NCBI RefSeq assembly: GCF_009862785.1
Contig: NZ_WWHU01000001.1
Location: 2,666,001 to 2,730,000 of the forward strand
From: Gordonia sp. SID5947
GTDB taxonomy: Bacteria > Actinomycetota > Actinomycetes > Mycobacteriales > Mycobacteriaceae
Direction: 5' to 3'
Length of the DNA: 64,000 nucleotides
Of this stretch, positions 17,674 to 25,858 are shown piece after piece; the first letter of the stretch is position 1, and each line of letters opens with the position of its first letter. The notes below the pieces were generated by a model. That model saw only the letters and a list, made by a program, of their open reading frames with translations. It was not told the origin of the DNA and made no database searches. A program made the translations under genes and the position numbers.

Positions 17674-19412
17674 GCACCGACGTCGACGCGCTCACCGCGG
17701 TCGCGCTGGGTCTCGCCGCCGTCGCGACCGTCGTCGTCGGCGCGTACGGCGGTCGCCTGTCCCGGACCACCTCCGACTTCCTCGTGGCGTCGCGTAGCGT
17801 CGGCTCCCGCTGGAATGCGGCCGCCATCTCCGGCGAGTACCTCTCGGCCGCATCGTTTCTCGGCGTGGCCGGACTGGTGGCCAAATACGGCGCGGATGCG
17901 CTCTGGTATCCCGTCGGGTTCACCGCGGGATATCTCGGGCTGCTGCTGTTCGTGGCCGCGCCGTTGCGTCGATCCGGCGCGTACACCGTGCCCGACTTCG
18001 CCGAATTCCGGCTGAACTCGCCGTCCGCCCGGTTGGCGTCGATGACGGTGGTCGTGGTGGTCTGCGTGCTCTACCTGATCCCGCAGCTACAGGGGGCAGG
18101 CCTGACGTTGAACATCCTGCTGGGTGCGCCCGTGTGGATCGGGGTGGTGGCCGTGGGCGCGATCGTGATCGTCAACGTGGTCGGCGGTGGCATGCGGTCG
18201 ATCACCTTCGTCCAGGCGTTCCAGTACTGGCTCAAGCTCACTGCGATCGCGGTGCCGGCATTGACCCTGCTCGCCGTGTTCTTCGCCGACCGGGCGGAAT
18301 TCGGTGCGCCGGCACCACCGCGGGTCGCGCAGGCCACCACGGTCGACATCACCACCGATGTCACCGTCACGGTGGCCGAGACGACGGGCGTGACCGTCAC
18401 CGGCACACTCGACGGCGAGCACGTGGAGTCCGGCGTGATCCCTTCCACGGGTCCGCACGACCTCGCGAGCGGCACGGTGATCCACCTCGACGCCGGCGCC
18501 GCCACCCCGGTGGTCGAGGGCGCCCCGACCACCGGTGCCGACTGGATCGCCTCGGGTGGCGGGCTCGGGGGCCGTCAGCCGCTGTTCGAGGTCCTGTCGC
18601 TCATCGTCGCGACCTTCCTCGGCACGATGGGACTGCCCCACGTTCTGGTGCGCTTCTACACCAATCCCGACGGTCGGTCGGCACGCCGGACCGCGCTCGC
18701 GGTGATCGCGTTGCTGTCGCTGTTCTATCTGTTCCCCACGCTGCTCGGCGTTTTCGCCAGGTTGTATGTGCCCCAACTCCTGATCACCGGGACGGCCGAC
18801 GCCGCGGTTCTGCTGCTGCCCAGCGCCGCGGTCGGCGGGGTGGCCGGGCAGTTCCTCGCCGCGCTGGTGGCGGCGGGTGCGATCGCCGCCTTCCTTGCGA
18901 CGTCGTCGGGCCTTCTGGTGAGCGTCGCGGGAGCGCTGGCCACCGACGTGCTGCGGGGCCGTGTCCGCGATTTCCGCCTCGCGGCCGTCATCGGCGGCCT
19001 GATCCCGATCGGTCTGTCGCTGGCTGCCACCTCCCTGGAGCTGTCGCGGACCGTCGGCCTGGTGTTCGCGGTGGCCGCCTCCACCCTGTGTCCCCTTCTG
19101 GTGCTGGGGATCTGGTGGCGACGCCTCACAGCGCCCGGCGCCATCGCCGGTCTGATGGTCGGCGGGTTCTCGTCGGGGGTGGCGACGAGTCTGGCGATCG
19201 CGGGCGTGGTGGACAACGACGCGCTCGGCGGCTGGCCCGCGATGATCATCGGGTACCCGGCGGCGGTGACGGTGCCCCTGGCATTCGCCACCATGATCGT
19301 GGTGAGTCTCGCCACCCGGCGGCATCTACCGGTCGATCTCGCCCGCACCTTCGCGCGGATGCACGTCCCCGAGCGGCTCGGCATGGGTATCGAGCGGCTG
19401 CCGAAGGAGTAG
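17670..19412 (+). CDS. Sodium:solute symporter family protein (monocarboxylate/acetate type)
   Basis: A 580-residue membrane protein of the SSS family with about thirteen helices. Family landmarks are SDFLVASRSVG near the start, AISGEYLSAASFLGVAGL in the first membrane repeat and FLGTMGLPHVLVRFYTNPDG in the middle. It resembles ActP/MctC-type carriers that import acetate, pyruvate or propionate with sodium or protons. Unlike the second symporter, it has an expanded Thr/Val-rich outer loop of ~90 residues (around DITTDVTVTVAETTGVTVTG). GTG start overlaps the small membrane-protein gene. The upstream LytTR system probably controls its expression. Confidence 0.88.
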   Translation: MSTDVDALTAVALGLAAVATVVVGAYGGRLSRTTSDFLVASRSVGSRWNAAAISGEYLSAASFLGVAGLVAKYGADALWYPVGFTAGYLGLLLFVAAPLRRSGAYTVPDFAEFRLNSPSARLASMTVVVVVCVLYLIPQLQGAGLTLNILLGAPVWIGVVAVGAIVIVNVVGGGMRSITFVQAFQYWLKLTAIAVPALTLLAVFFADRAEFGAPAPPRVAQATTVDITTDVTVTVAETTGVTVTGTLDGEHVESGVIPSTGPHDLASGTVIHLDAGAATPVVEGAPTTGADWIASGGGLGGRQPLFEVLSLIVATFLGTMGLPHVLVRFYTNPDGRSARRTALAVIALLSLFYLFPTLLGVFARLYVPQLLITGTADAAVLLLPSAAVGGVAGQFLAALVAAGAIAAFLATSSGLLVSVAGALATDVLRGRVRDFRLAAVIGGLIPIGLSLAATSLELSRTVGLVFAVAASTLCPLLVLGIWWRRLTAPGAIAGLMVGGFSSGVATSLAIAGVVDNDALGGWPAMIIGYPAAVTVPLAFATMIVVSLATRRHLPVDLARTFARMHVPERLGMGIERLPKE

Positions 19413-19562
19413 TCGCGGCCAACCGTTCGTCGTCGCCCATCGACCGCCCGGCGCACAGTCGTCGGGCTTGGGCGTGTGACCCGCGCCACCACATTCTCCT
19501 GTGACCTGGACCTCAATAGTCTCCTGTCCAGAGTGTCATCACAGTCCTTGTAGGAGGCAGAC

Positions 19563-19922
19563 GTGTCCACGATCGAACAGCCACCCGGCGCGGTACCGCA
19601 CCCGCCGACCGCCGAACAGTTCCTGGAGGTGCAGGCGAGCCCGCAGTTCCAGGACCTCCGCCGACGGCTTCTCCGCTTCGTCTTTCCGATGACGGCGTTC
19701 TTCCTGCTCTGGTACGCGCTGTACGTGCTGCTGGGAGCATTCGCCCATGACTTCATGGCTACCGAGGTCTGGGGGAACATCAACGTCGGCCTGATCCTCG
19801 GTCTGCTCCAGTTCGTGTCCACCTTCGTCATCACGGGGCTGTACGTGCGTTTCGCGAATCGCGACCTCGACCCCCGCGCCGAAGCGATCCGTGACGAGAT
19901 GGAAGGGCCGGTCCACGCATGA
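19563..19922 (+). CDS. DUF485 domain-containing membrane protein
   Basis: A 119-residue protein with the DUF485 pattern: SPQFQDLRRRLLRFVFPMTA, two helices (AFFLLWYALYVLLGAFAHDF and LILGLLQFVSTFVITGLYVR) and a short charged tail. The GTG start follows GTAGGAGG. It overlaps the acetate symporter gene by 4 bases, the standard yjcH-actP arrangement. The 150-bp gap upstream suggests its own promoter, separate from the first symporter. Confidence 0.92.
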   Translation: MSTIEQPPGAVPHPPTAEQFLEVQASPQFQDLRRRLLRFVFPMTAFFLLWYALYVLLGAFAHDFMATEVWGNINVGLILGLLQFVSTFVITGLYVRFANRDLDPRAEAIRDEMEGPVHA

Positions 19923-21559
19923 GCTCCTCACACACCCAGGTGGTGGCCGCCGCGGTCGGTAACCCGGTGGCGAACATCTCGATCTTTGCGGCCTTTGTGG
20001 CCGTCACCATGTACGTGGTGATCCGCGCGAGCAAGAACAACAAGTCCGCCGCCGACTTCTTCACCGGCGGACGAGGCTTCTCCGGCCCGCAGAACGGTGT
20101 CGCGATCGCGGGCGACTACCTGTCCGCCGCGAGCTTCCTCGGCATCGCCGGCGCGATCGCCGTCTACGGCTACGACGGCTTCCTCTACTCGATCGGCTTC
20201 CTCGTCGCCTGGCTGGTCGCGTTGCTGCTGGTTGCCGAATTGCTCCGGAACACCGGCAAGTTCACGATGGCCGACGTGTTGAGCTTCCGGCTCCGGCAGC
20301 GTCCGGTCCGTCTGGCCGCGGCCATCTCCACCCTCGCCGTCACGCTCTTCTACATGCTCGCTCAGATGGCCGGCGCGGGCGGCCTGGTCGCCCTGCTCCT
20401 CGACATCGAAGGCCGTGTCGGACAGTCGATCGTGATCGCGGTCGTCGGCGCGCTGATGATCGTCTACGTCCTCATCGGTGGCATGAAGGGCACCACCTGG
20501 GTCCAGATCATCAAGGCGGTCCTGCTCATCGCCGGTGCCGCGATCATGACGTTCATCGTGCTGGCCAAGTTCGGCATGAACGTGTCGAGCATGCTCGGCT
20601 CGGCCCAGGACGCGATCTCCGGATCGTCTGACGAGAAGATCGCCGCCCGTGACGTTCTCGCCCCCGGCGCGCAGTACGGCGGTTCATTCGAATCACAGAT
20701 CAACTTCGTGTCGCTGGCCATCGCCCTGGTGCTCGGCACCGCGGGTCTGCCGCACGTGCTGATGCGCTTCTACACGGTCCCGACCGCGAAAGAGGCACGG
20801 AAATCGGTGGTCTGGGCGATTGCACTCATCGGTGCGTTCTACCTGTTCACGCTGGTCCTGGGTTACGGCGCTGCGGCACTGGTCGGTCCGGACAAGATCA
20901 TGGCGGCGGCAGGCAAACAGAACTCCGCCGCTCCGTTGCTCGCGTTCGAACTCGGCGGTGTGGTCCTCCTCGGGATCATCTCCGCGGTGGCATTCGCGAC
21001 CATCCTCGCCGTGGTTGCCGGGCTCGCCATCACAGCCTCGGCGTCGTTCGCCCACGACATCTATGGCAGTGTGATCAAGCGCGGCAAGGCAAGTGAGGCC
21101 GATCAGGTCCGCGTGTCGCGCTACACCGTCGTGGTGCTCGGCATCATGGGCATCATCCTTGGCATCCTCGCGAACGGCCAGAACATCGCCTTCCTGGTTG
21201 CCCTGGCGTTCGCGATCGCCGCCGCGGCGAATCTGCCGACCATCCTCTACTCGCTGTACTGGAAGCGGTTCAACACCCGCGGCGCGTTGTGGAGCATCTA
21301 CGGCGGCCTGATCTCGACGATCGTGCTGATCATCTTCTCCCCGGCCGTCTCCGGTTCGGCGACCGCGATGATCCCGGGCGCCGACTTCGCGTGGTTCCCG
21401 CTCGCCAATCCCGGCATCGTGTCGATCCCGATCGGATTCATCCTCGGCATCGTCGGAACGCTCACGTCGCCGTCGGACGTCGGTACACCGGAACGCAACG
21501 CCGAGATGGAGGTGCGTTCACTCACCGGAGTCGGCGCGGAAAAGGCAGTGTCGCACTAG
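19919..21559 (+). CDS. actP: Cation/acetate symporter, ActP-like
   Basis: A 546-residue SSS transporter with about thirteen helices. Landmarks are SAADFFTGGRGFSGPQNGVA, AIAGDYLSAASFLGIAGAIA, an outer loop around MLGSAQDAISGSSDEK, and LGTAGLPHVLMRFYTVPTAK. This is very close to ActP of proteobacteria and MctC-type carriers of actinobacteria, which take up acetate and other short carboxylates. It is coupled to the DUF485 gene and followed by a strong two-way terminator. Confidence 0.92.
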   Translation: MSSSHTQVVAAAVGNPVANISIFAAFVAVTMYVVIRASKNNKSAADFFTGGRGFSGPQNGVAIAGDYLSAASFLGIAGAIAVYGYDGFLYSIGFLVAWLVALLLVAELLRNTGKFTMADVLSFRLRQRPVRLAAAISTLAVTLFYMLAQMAGAGGLVALLLDIEGRVGQSIVIAVVGALMIVYVLIGGMKGTTWVQIIKAVLLIAGAAIMTFIVLAKFGMNVSSMLGSAQDAISGSSDEKIAARDVLAPGAQYGGSFESQINFVSLAIALVLGTAGLPHVLMRFYTVPTAKEARKSVVWAIALIGAFYLFTLVLGYGAAALVGPDKIMAAAGKQNSAAPLLAFELGGVVLLGIISAVAFATILAVVAGLAITASASFAHDIYGSVIKRGKASEADQVRVSRYTVVVLGIMGIILGILANGQNIAFLVALAFAIAAAANLPTILYSLYWKRFNTRGALWSIYGGLISTIVLIIFSPAVSGSATAMIPGADFAWFPLANPGIVSIPIGFILGIVGTLTSPSDVGTPERNAEMEVRSLTGVGAEKAVSH

Positions 21560-21578
21560 CTTCCGGTTCCCGCTACGT

Positions 21579-21622
21579 CATTTCGTTCCCGCTCCTTCGA
21601 CCGAGGGAGCGGGAACGAAATG
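21579..21622. terminator. Strong bidirectional terminator
   Basis: A 17-bp perfect stem (21579-21595 with 21606-21622) that can extend three more pairs inward. The arms begin and end with CATTTCG/CGAAATG, so each strand ends the stem with T or A pairs. It lies between the convergent symporter and amidase genes. Confidence 0.88.
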
Positions 21623-21638
21623 GATCCGCGGAAGTGAA

Positions 21639-23051
21639 CTAGGCGTCCTGGATTCGCGCGAACGGCCGGGCCGCCTCGATCTCGAAGGCCAGTTCCAACA
21701 ACTGGCGTTCACGGCCGAGGTCTGCGCAGAAATGGATGCCCACCGGGAGACCGTCGGAACTCCGGCTCATCGGCAGACTGATCGCCGGGGTGCCCGTGGT
21801 GTTGTTGGCCGGCGTGAACGCGACGTAATGCACCAACCGCTCGAAGATCTCGTCGAAATCCCCGCCGGGATCGAGATGGCCGATCTTCGGCGTGACGTGC
21901 GACAACGTCGGCGACACGATGAGATCGAACCGGTCGAACACGGTGCGGAACCGTGCGGTCGCACGTTTGAGCCCGACGATCGTCGACGGTGTGCGCCAGA
22001 AGGCGCGCAGATAGCGCCGCGACAGACCGACGGTGAACGGATCGAGCGCATCGCGGTCGAAGTCCTTGCCCACCAGTAATTTTCCCAGGCGGTGCATCGA
22101 GCACGCCAGCATCGACCAGTAGTCGGTGAACTGCCGGACGAACGTCTCGTCCAACGGTACGGGGGTGACCTCGACGTCGTGCCCGAGCGAGGTGAGCAGG
22201 TCCACCGCCGACGAGAGCCCGGACATGGTGTCGGCATCGATCGGCGCCCCCGTCACCGTGTCGTTGATCAGCCCGATCCGTAGTCGTCTCGACCCCGGGC
22301 CCTCCACGAGACCCACCGTCGGGAGCCCCGTGGGTGGCCGGAATCTCTCGGCGTCGTCGATGAAGTGCGCTGTGTCGCGGACGGTTCGGCTCAGGATGCC
22401 GTTGGAGATGATGTCCACCGGAAGGATCCGGCCGGTCGGCGACGGCGCCACCCGACCGCGCGACGGTTTGAGCCCGACCAGTCCGCAGGCAGCCGCGGGG
22501 ATCCGGATGGAGCCCCCGCCGTCGTTGCCGTGGGCGATCGGGAGCGCGCCGGCGGCCACCAGCGCCGCCGATCCGCCCGACGACGCCCCGGCGGAAAAGT
22601 CGGTGTCCCACGGGTTGCGCGTGGGCTCTCGATCGACGAATTCCGTTGTCGCGGTGAGACCGAAGGCAGGGAGGGTGGAGGCGCCGACGATGTTGACGCC
22701 GGTGGAGAGGAACTGTTCGGTGAACGGTTCGTTGCCCTTGGCCGGCAGGTCGGGCATCGCGGCCGAACCGTTGCCGACCGGCAGACCTTCGAACAGGGTG
22801 TTGTTCTTGATGATCGACGGCACGCGGGCGAATGAGCCGGCCGGGAAATCGTCGTCGGCGGCACGTTTGCGGGCACGATCCCGGTCGTCGACGGCGATGG
22901 CGTTCACCTGCGGATTGACCACATCGATCCGGGCCAACGCGGCCTCGAGCGCTTCGCCGGCGGATATCTGTCCCGACCGGATCGCGGCGGCAACTCCGAC
23001 ACCGTCGAGATCACCGAGTGCATCGTCACCGAACGCGTGGACCTTCTTCAT
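21639..23051 (-). CDS. Amidase signature family protein
   Basis: A 470-residue enzyme with the amidase-signature triad: Lys in VPSIIKNNTLF (residue ~82), the Ser-rich loop FSAGASSGGSAALVAAG and the Gly-Ser segment GNDGGGSIRIPAAACGLVGLK. Such enzymes hydrolyse carboxamides, from short aliphatic amides to acyl amides; the target here is not evident. There is no signal peptide. Start is ATG (MKKVHAFGDD). It faces the TetR gene upstream on the same strand with a 54-bp gap. Confidence 0.93.
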   Translation of the reverse strand: MKKVHAFGDDALGDLDGVGVAAAIRSGQISAGEALEAALARIDVVNPQVNAIAVDDRDRARKRAADDDFPAGSFARVPSIIKNNTLFEGLPVGNGSAAMPDLPAKGNEPFTEQFLSTGVNIVGASTLPAFGLTATTEFVDREPTRNPWDTDFSAGASSGGSAALVAAGALPIAHGNDGGGSIRIPAAACGLVGLKPSRGRVAPSPTGRILPVDIISNGILSRTVRDTAHFIDDAERFRPPTGLPTVGLVEGPGSRRLRIGLINDTVTGAPIDADTMSGLSSAVDLLTSLGHDVEVTPVPLDETFVRQFTDYWSMLACSMHRLGKLLVGKDFDRDALDPFTVGLSRRYLRAFWRTPSTIVGLKRATARFRTVFDRFDLIVSPTLSHVTPKIGHLDPGGDFDEIFERLVHYVAFTPANNTTGTPAISLPMSRSSDGLPVGIHFCADLGRERQLLELAFEIEAARPFARIQDA

Positions 23052-23105
23052 GCGGGGAGCGTAGCGGCTGGCGGCGTCGAGCGGCCATGGTTCGTCGGGT
23101 GGGGC

Positions 23106-23723
23106 CTACTCGATCGACTGGTTGAGGACGGTGCGCATGGTCATCACATCGGCGGCCAGATCTTCGGCGTACGTGTCGTCGAGGGCGAGTCCGAAGACGG
23201 CATGGTGATAGAGCGGCGCGATCACATGGTCGAGGATCTGGCGGACCGACGGCGTCGCCTCACCCCGGGCGGCGGACCGGGCGACCATCTCTTCGGCCTG
23301 TTCGCGCCGGATCTCCCAGCAGGGGCACTCTTCGACGACGTCGTTGCGCGCGAACACCATGGCGCGCAGATACGCTCGACGCTTCGGACGCCCGATGTCG
23401 GCAGCGATGATCTTCGACCACTCGGCGAGGTCGTCGTCGAGAATGCCGGTGTCGGGCAGCGGTTCGCCCTGGGTGAGCGCGGCCACGGCCACTTCACCGA
23501 GCAGTGTCTCGATCGACCCCCATCGCCGGTAGATGCTGCTCGGATTCACCTCGGCGAGTTCGGCCACCTCAGGGATCGTCATGGTGTCGCGGCGGCCGGC
23601 GCCGACGAGCTGCCCGACCGCGGCGTACACCGCCGACTGCACTCGCGCACTCCGACCACCGGGTCGCCTCGACCCTCCGGGACGGGCAGCCGCAGCCGCA
23701 CTGGAACCACTCATGCCGTCCAT
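23106..23723 (-). CDS. TetR family transcriptional regulator
   Basis: A 205-residue repressor. After a Gly/Arg/Pro-rich N-terminus the helix-turn-helix reads RDTMTIPEVAELAEVNPSSI, then YRRWGSIETLL, the usual form for TetR regulators with a TetR_C_16/AcrR-like end. Starts at 23756, 23723 (MDGMSGSS) and 23714 are open; 23756 would place an operator inside the gene, so a downstream start is preferred. Two matching operators lie between it and the divergent MFS gene, which strongly suggests that it represses that exporter and itself. Confidence 0.88.
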   Translation of the reverse strand: MDGMSGSSAAAAARPGGSRRPGGRSARVQSAVYAAVGQLVGAGRRDTMTIPEVAELAEVNPSSIYRRWGSIETLLGEVAVAALTQGEPLPDTGILDDDLAEWSKIIAADIGRPKRRAYLRAMVFARNDVVEECPCWEIRREQAEEMVARSAARGEATPSVRQILDHVIAPLYHHAVFGLALDDTYAEDLAADVMTMRTVLNQSIE

Positions 23724-23727
23724 TATT

Positions 23728-23741
23728 GCAAACCAATTTGC
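23728..23741. promoter_or_regulatory. TetR operator, copy 1 (TetR/MFS region)
   Basis: GCAAA-CCAA-TTTGC, a 5+4+5 palindrome followed by TTTAG, just upstream of the TetR start. Confidence 0.8.
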
Positions 23742-23775
23742 TTTAGTAACCCCCACTGGCTACGTTGAATCTAAC

Positions 23776-23789
23776 GCAAATTTCTTTGC
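23776..23789. promoter_or_regulatory. TetR operator, copy 2 (TetR/MFS region)
   Basis: GCAAA-TTTC-TTTGC, the same 5+4+5 arms and also followed by TTTAG. Centres of the two copies are 48 bp apart. It lies 15 bp before the MFS start, where binding would block transcription of the exporter. Confidence 0.8.
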
Positions 23790-23803
23790 TTTAGGGAGAT
23801 CAG

Positions 23804-25060
23804 ATGACTCGACTGCACCCACACCGCGCGTTCTGGGTGGTCACGGCGACGTTCGTGATGGTCCTCTTCGCCTCTGCCGCTCCCTCGCCGCTGTATCCCG
23901 TCTACCAGCAGCTCTGGGGCTTCTCCGCGTTCACGCTCACCGCTGTCTTCGCGATCTACGTCCTCTTCATGCTGGTGAGCCTGCTGACCGTCGGGTCGCT
24001 GTCCGATCACATCGGCCGTCGGCCGGTCCTCGCGATGGCGCTGGTGCTCCTGATCGTGAGCATGGTGCTGTTCGTCGAGGCCGACAACGTCGGCGTCCTG
24101 ATGGCCGCACGCGCGCTCCAAGGCCTGGCGACCGGCGCCGCCATGGGCACCTTGACCGCCACCGTCGTCGACCTGCAGCCCACTCCCCGGCTGGGCTCCG
24201 CCATCACCGGCGCTGCGCCGGCGATCGGCCTCGCCGGCGGTGTGGCGGTCGCCGGGATCTTCGTCGAGTACGCCCCGGCACCTCGATTCCTCGTCTACGA
24301 GGTGACCCTGGCGCTGTTCGCGGCACTGCTGATCGCGCTGCTGGTGGTGCCAGAAACGTCCGACAAGATCGGGTTCACGTCTCGTCGGCACCTCGTCACC
24401 ACCCTCGCGCCGCAGGTCCGCGTGCCGACTGCGGTCCGTGGCGCCTTCCTGGCAGCGGTCCCGGCACTCATCGCCACCTGGTCACTCGGCGGCCTGTACC
24501 TGTCGCTGGGCTCCTCGGTCGTCGCCCGCATATTCGGGGTCGCCAATCATGCCCAAGCCGGCGTCCTGCTGTTCGTCTTCTTCGCGTCCGCGGCGCTGAC
24601 CTCGCTGGTCATCACCGGCCGCGACGCAGCCGGCAAACTCGCCTTCGGGTATCCGGCGCTCGCCGGGGGCGCCGTCATCTCGCTGGCAGGCGTGCTCGGT
24701 GAAACGCTGCCGCTCTACGTGGTCGGTTCGGTCGTCGCCGGAACCGGTTTCGCGGCGACCTTCCTCGGCGCACTCGACAGCATCAGCGCGGCCACACCCG
24801 CACAACAACGCGGTCAGGTGTTCTCCTCGGTGTTCGTCGCGAGCTACCTCGCCTTCAGCCTGCCTGCGGTGATAGCCGGGCTGATCGTGTCGCACATCGG
24901 TCTGCGAGAAACTGTCGTCGGCTATGTGGCCTACGTCCTGGTGCTGGCGGTTGTCGGTGCGCTCACGACGGCCACCATCCGACGTCGGTCGACGAGAAGC
25001 GCCAGCGCCACGACGCCGGTCCCGGCGGAGTCCGACCACGCCATCTCAGCGCGAGGCTGA
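23804..25060 (+). CDS. MFS transporter (drug/metabolite exporter type)
   Basis: A 418-residue protein with about twelve membrane helices. The loop between helices 2 and 3 reads GSLSDHIGRRPVLAMALVLL, the MFS motif A, and helix 4 has MAARALQGLATGAAMGTLTA. It belongs to the general efflux-type MFS; the substrate is unknown. The ribosome site is TTAGGGAG. Its promoter contains two operators for the divergent TetR. Its 3' end overlaps the convergent TetR gene at 25046 by 15 bases. Confidence 0.92.
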   Translation: MTRLHPHRAFWVVTATFVMVLFASAAPSPLYPVYQQLWGFSAFTLTAVFAIYVLFMLVSLLTVGSLSDHIGRRPVLAMALVLLIVSMVLFVEADNVGVLMAARALQGLATGAAMGTLTATVVDLQPTPRLGSAITGAAPAIGLAGGVAVAGIFVEYAPAPRFLVYEVTLALFAALLIALLVVPETSDKIGFTSRRHLVTTLAPQVRVPTAVRGAFLAAVPALIATWSLGGLYLSLGSSVVARIFGVANHAQAGVLLFVFFASAALTSLVITGRDAAGKLAFGYPALAGGAVISLAGVLGETLPLYVVGSVVAGTGFAATFLGALDSISAATPAQQRGQVFSSVFVASYLAFSLPAVIAGLIVSHIGLRETVVGYVAYVLVLAVVGALTTATIRRRSTRSASATTPVPAESDHAISARG

Positions 25061-25657
25061 CTCGCTCGCCCCGACGATCCGCGCGGCCATGTCCGCCTGG
25101 AACTCACCGATCTGCTCCGGCGTCATCGCGCCGGACTCCCGGTACCAGCGCGCGACGTCGACCCCCATCGAGAGCAGCAACGTCGTGGTTGCCTGCGGAT
25201 CGTCGACGTCGAAACCACCCGCGGCGATGCCGGCCTGGACGATCGCACCGACACGTCGGGCCACCTCTTTGCGCATCACGCCGATCGCTTGCCGATGCTC
25301 CACCGAGAGGGAGTCCAACTCGTAGTTGACCACCCGCGACCACACGTGATCACGAGCGTGGTGGGTTGCCAGCGCACCGATCACCGCCCGCACCCGCGCG
25401 GCGGGCGGTTGCGCGGGATCGTCGGCGGCATCGATCAACTCCAGAAACGAGCGGTGCCCGGCGTCGGAGAGTTCGTAGAGTACTTCTTCCTTGGACCGGA
25501 AGTGCACGTACACCGCTGCCGGACTCATCTGCGCGCCGGTGGCGATGTCTCGGGTGGTCGTCGCGTCGAATCCCTTTGTCGCGAATGCCTCCACCGCGGC
25601 TCGCAGCAACCGAGAACGCGCCCCGACGGCACGGGGCTGCGGTTCCACGACTGACAT
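25046..25657 (-). CDS. TetR family regulator (KstR2-like layout) of the acyl-CoA dehydrogenase genes
   Basis: A 203-residue repressor. The helix-turn-helix is at residues ~10-60 (FATKGFDATTTRDIATGAQM, then SPAAVYVHFRSKEEVLYEL). The C-terminal domain ends with LLLSMGVDVARWYRESGAMT, the WYR pattern also found in KstR2-type regulators that bind acyl-CoA intermediates. The frame is open to 26305, but that extension lies over the dehydrogenase gene and is a shadow. It is divergent from the two acyl-CoA dehydrogenase genes with a clear palindrome between them. Confidence 0.9.
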   Translation of the reverse strand: MSVVEPQPRAVGARSRLLRAAVEAFATKGFDATTTRDIATGAQMSPAAVYVHFRSKEEVLYELSDAGHRSFLELIDAADDPAQPPAARVRAVIGALATHHARDHVWSRVVNYELDSLSVEHRQAIGVMRKEVARRVGAIVQAGIAAGGFDVDDPQATTTLLLSMGVDVARWYRESGAMTPEQIGEFQADMAARIVGASESASR

Positions 25658-25762
25658 GTCGCCGGCCTCCGTTTCCGCTGGATCCTGCTGACCCCGCCTC
25701 TGATGAGGCTGCCTCTGATGACATTGACATGCGCCGCTGGTCGCGGCATAGTGCAGAGTATC

Positions 25763-25780
25763 ACTAAGCAAGCGCTTAGT
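25763..25780. promoter_or_regulatory. TetR operator upstream of acyl-CoA dehydrogenases
   Basis: ACTAAGC-AAGC-GCTTAGT, a perfect 7+4+7 palindrome, lies between the divergent TetR and dehydrogenase genes. Its AGC/GCT centre resembles operators of fatty-acid and steroid TetR regulators in actinobacteria. Confidence 0.82.
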
Positions 25781-25858
25781 CAGCGGATGCATCGCGCGGC
25801 AGCACCACGTTGTGCGTCTGTACCCCACCGCCCCCTGACCAGGAGTAAGACAGAACTC

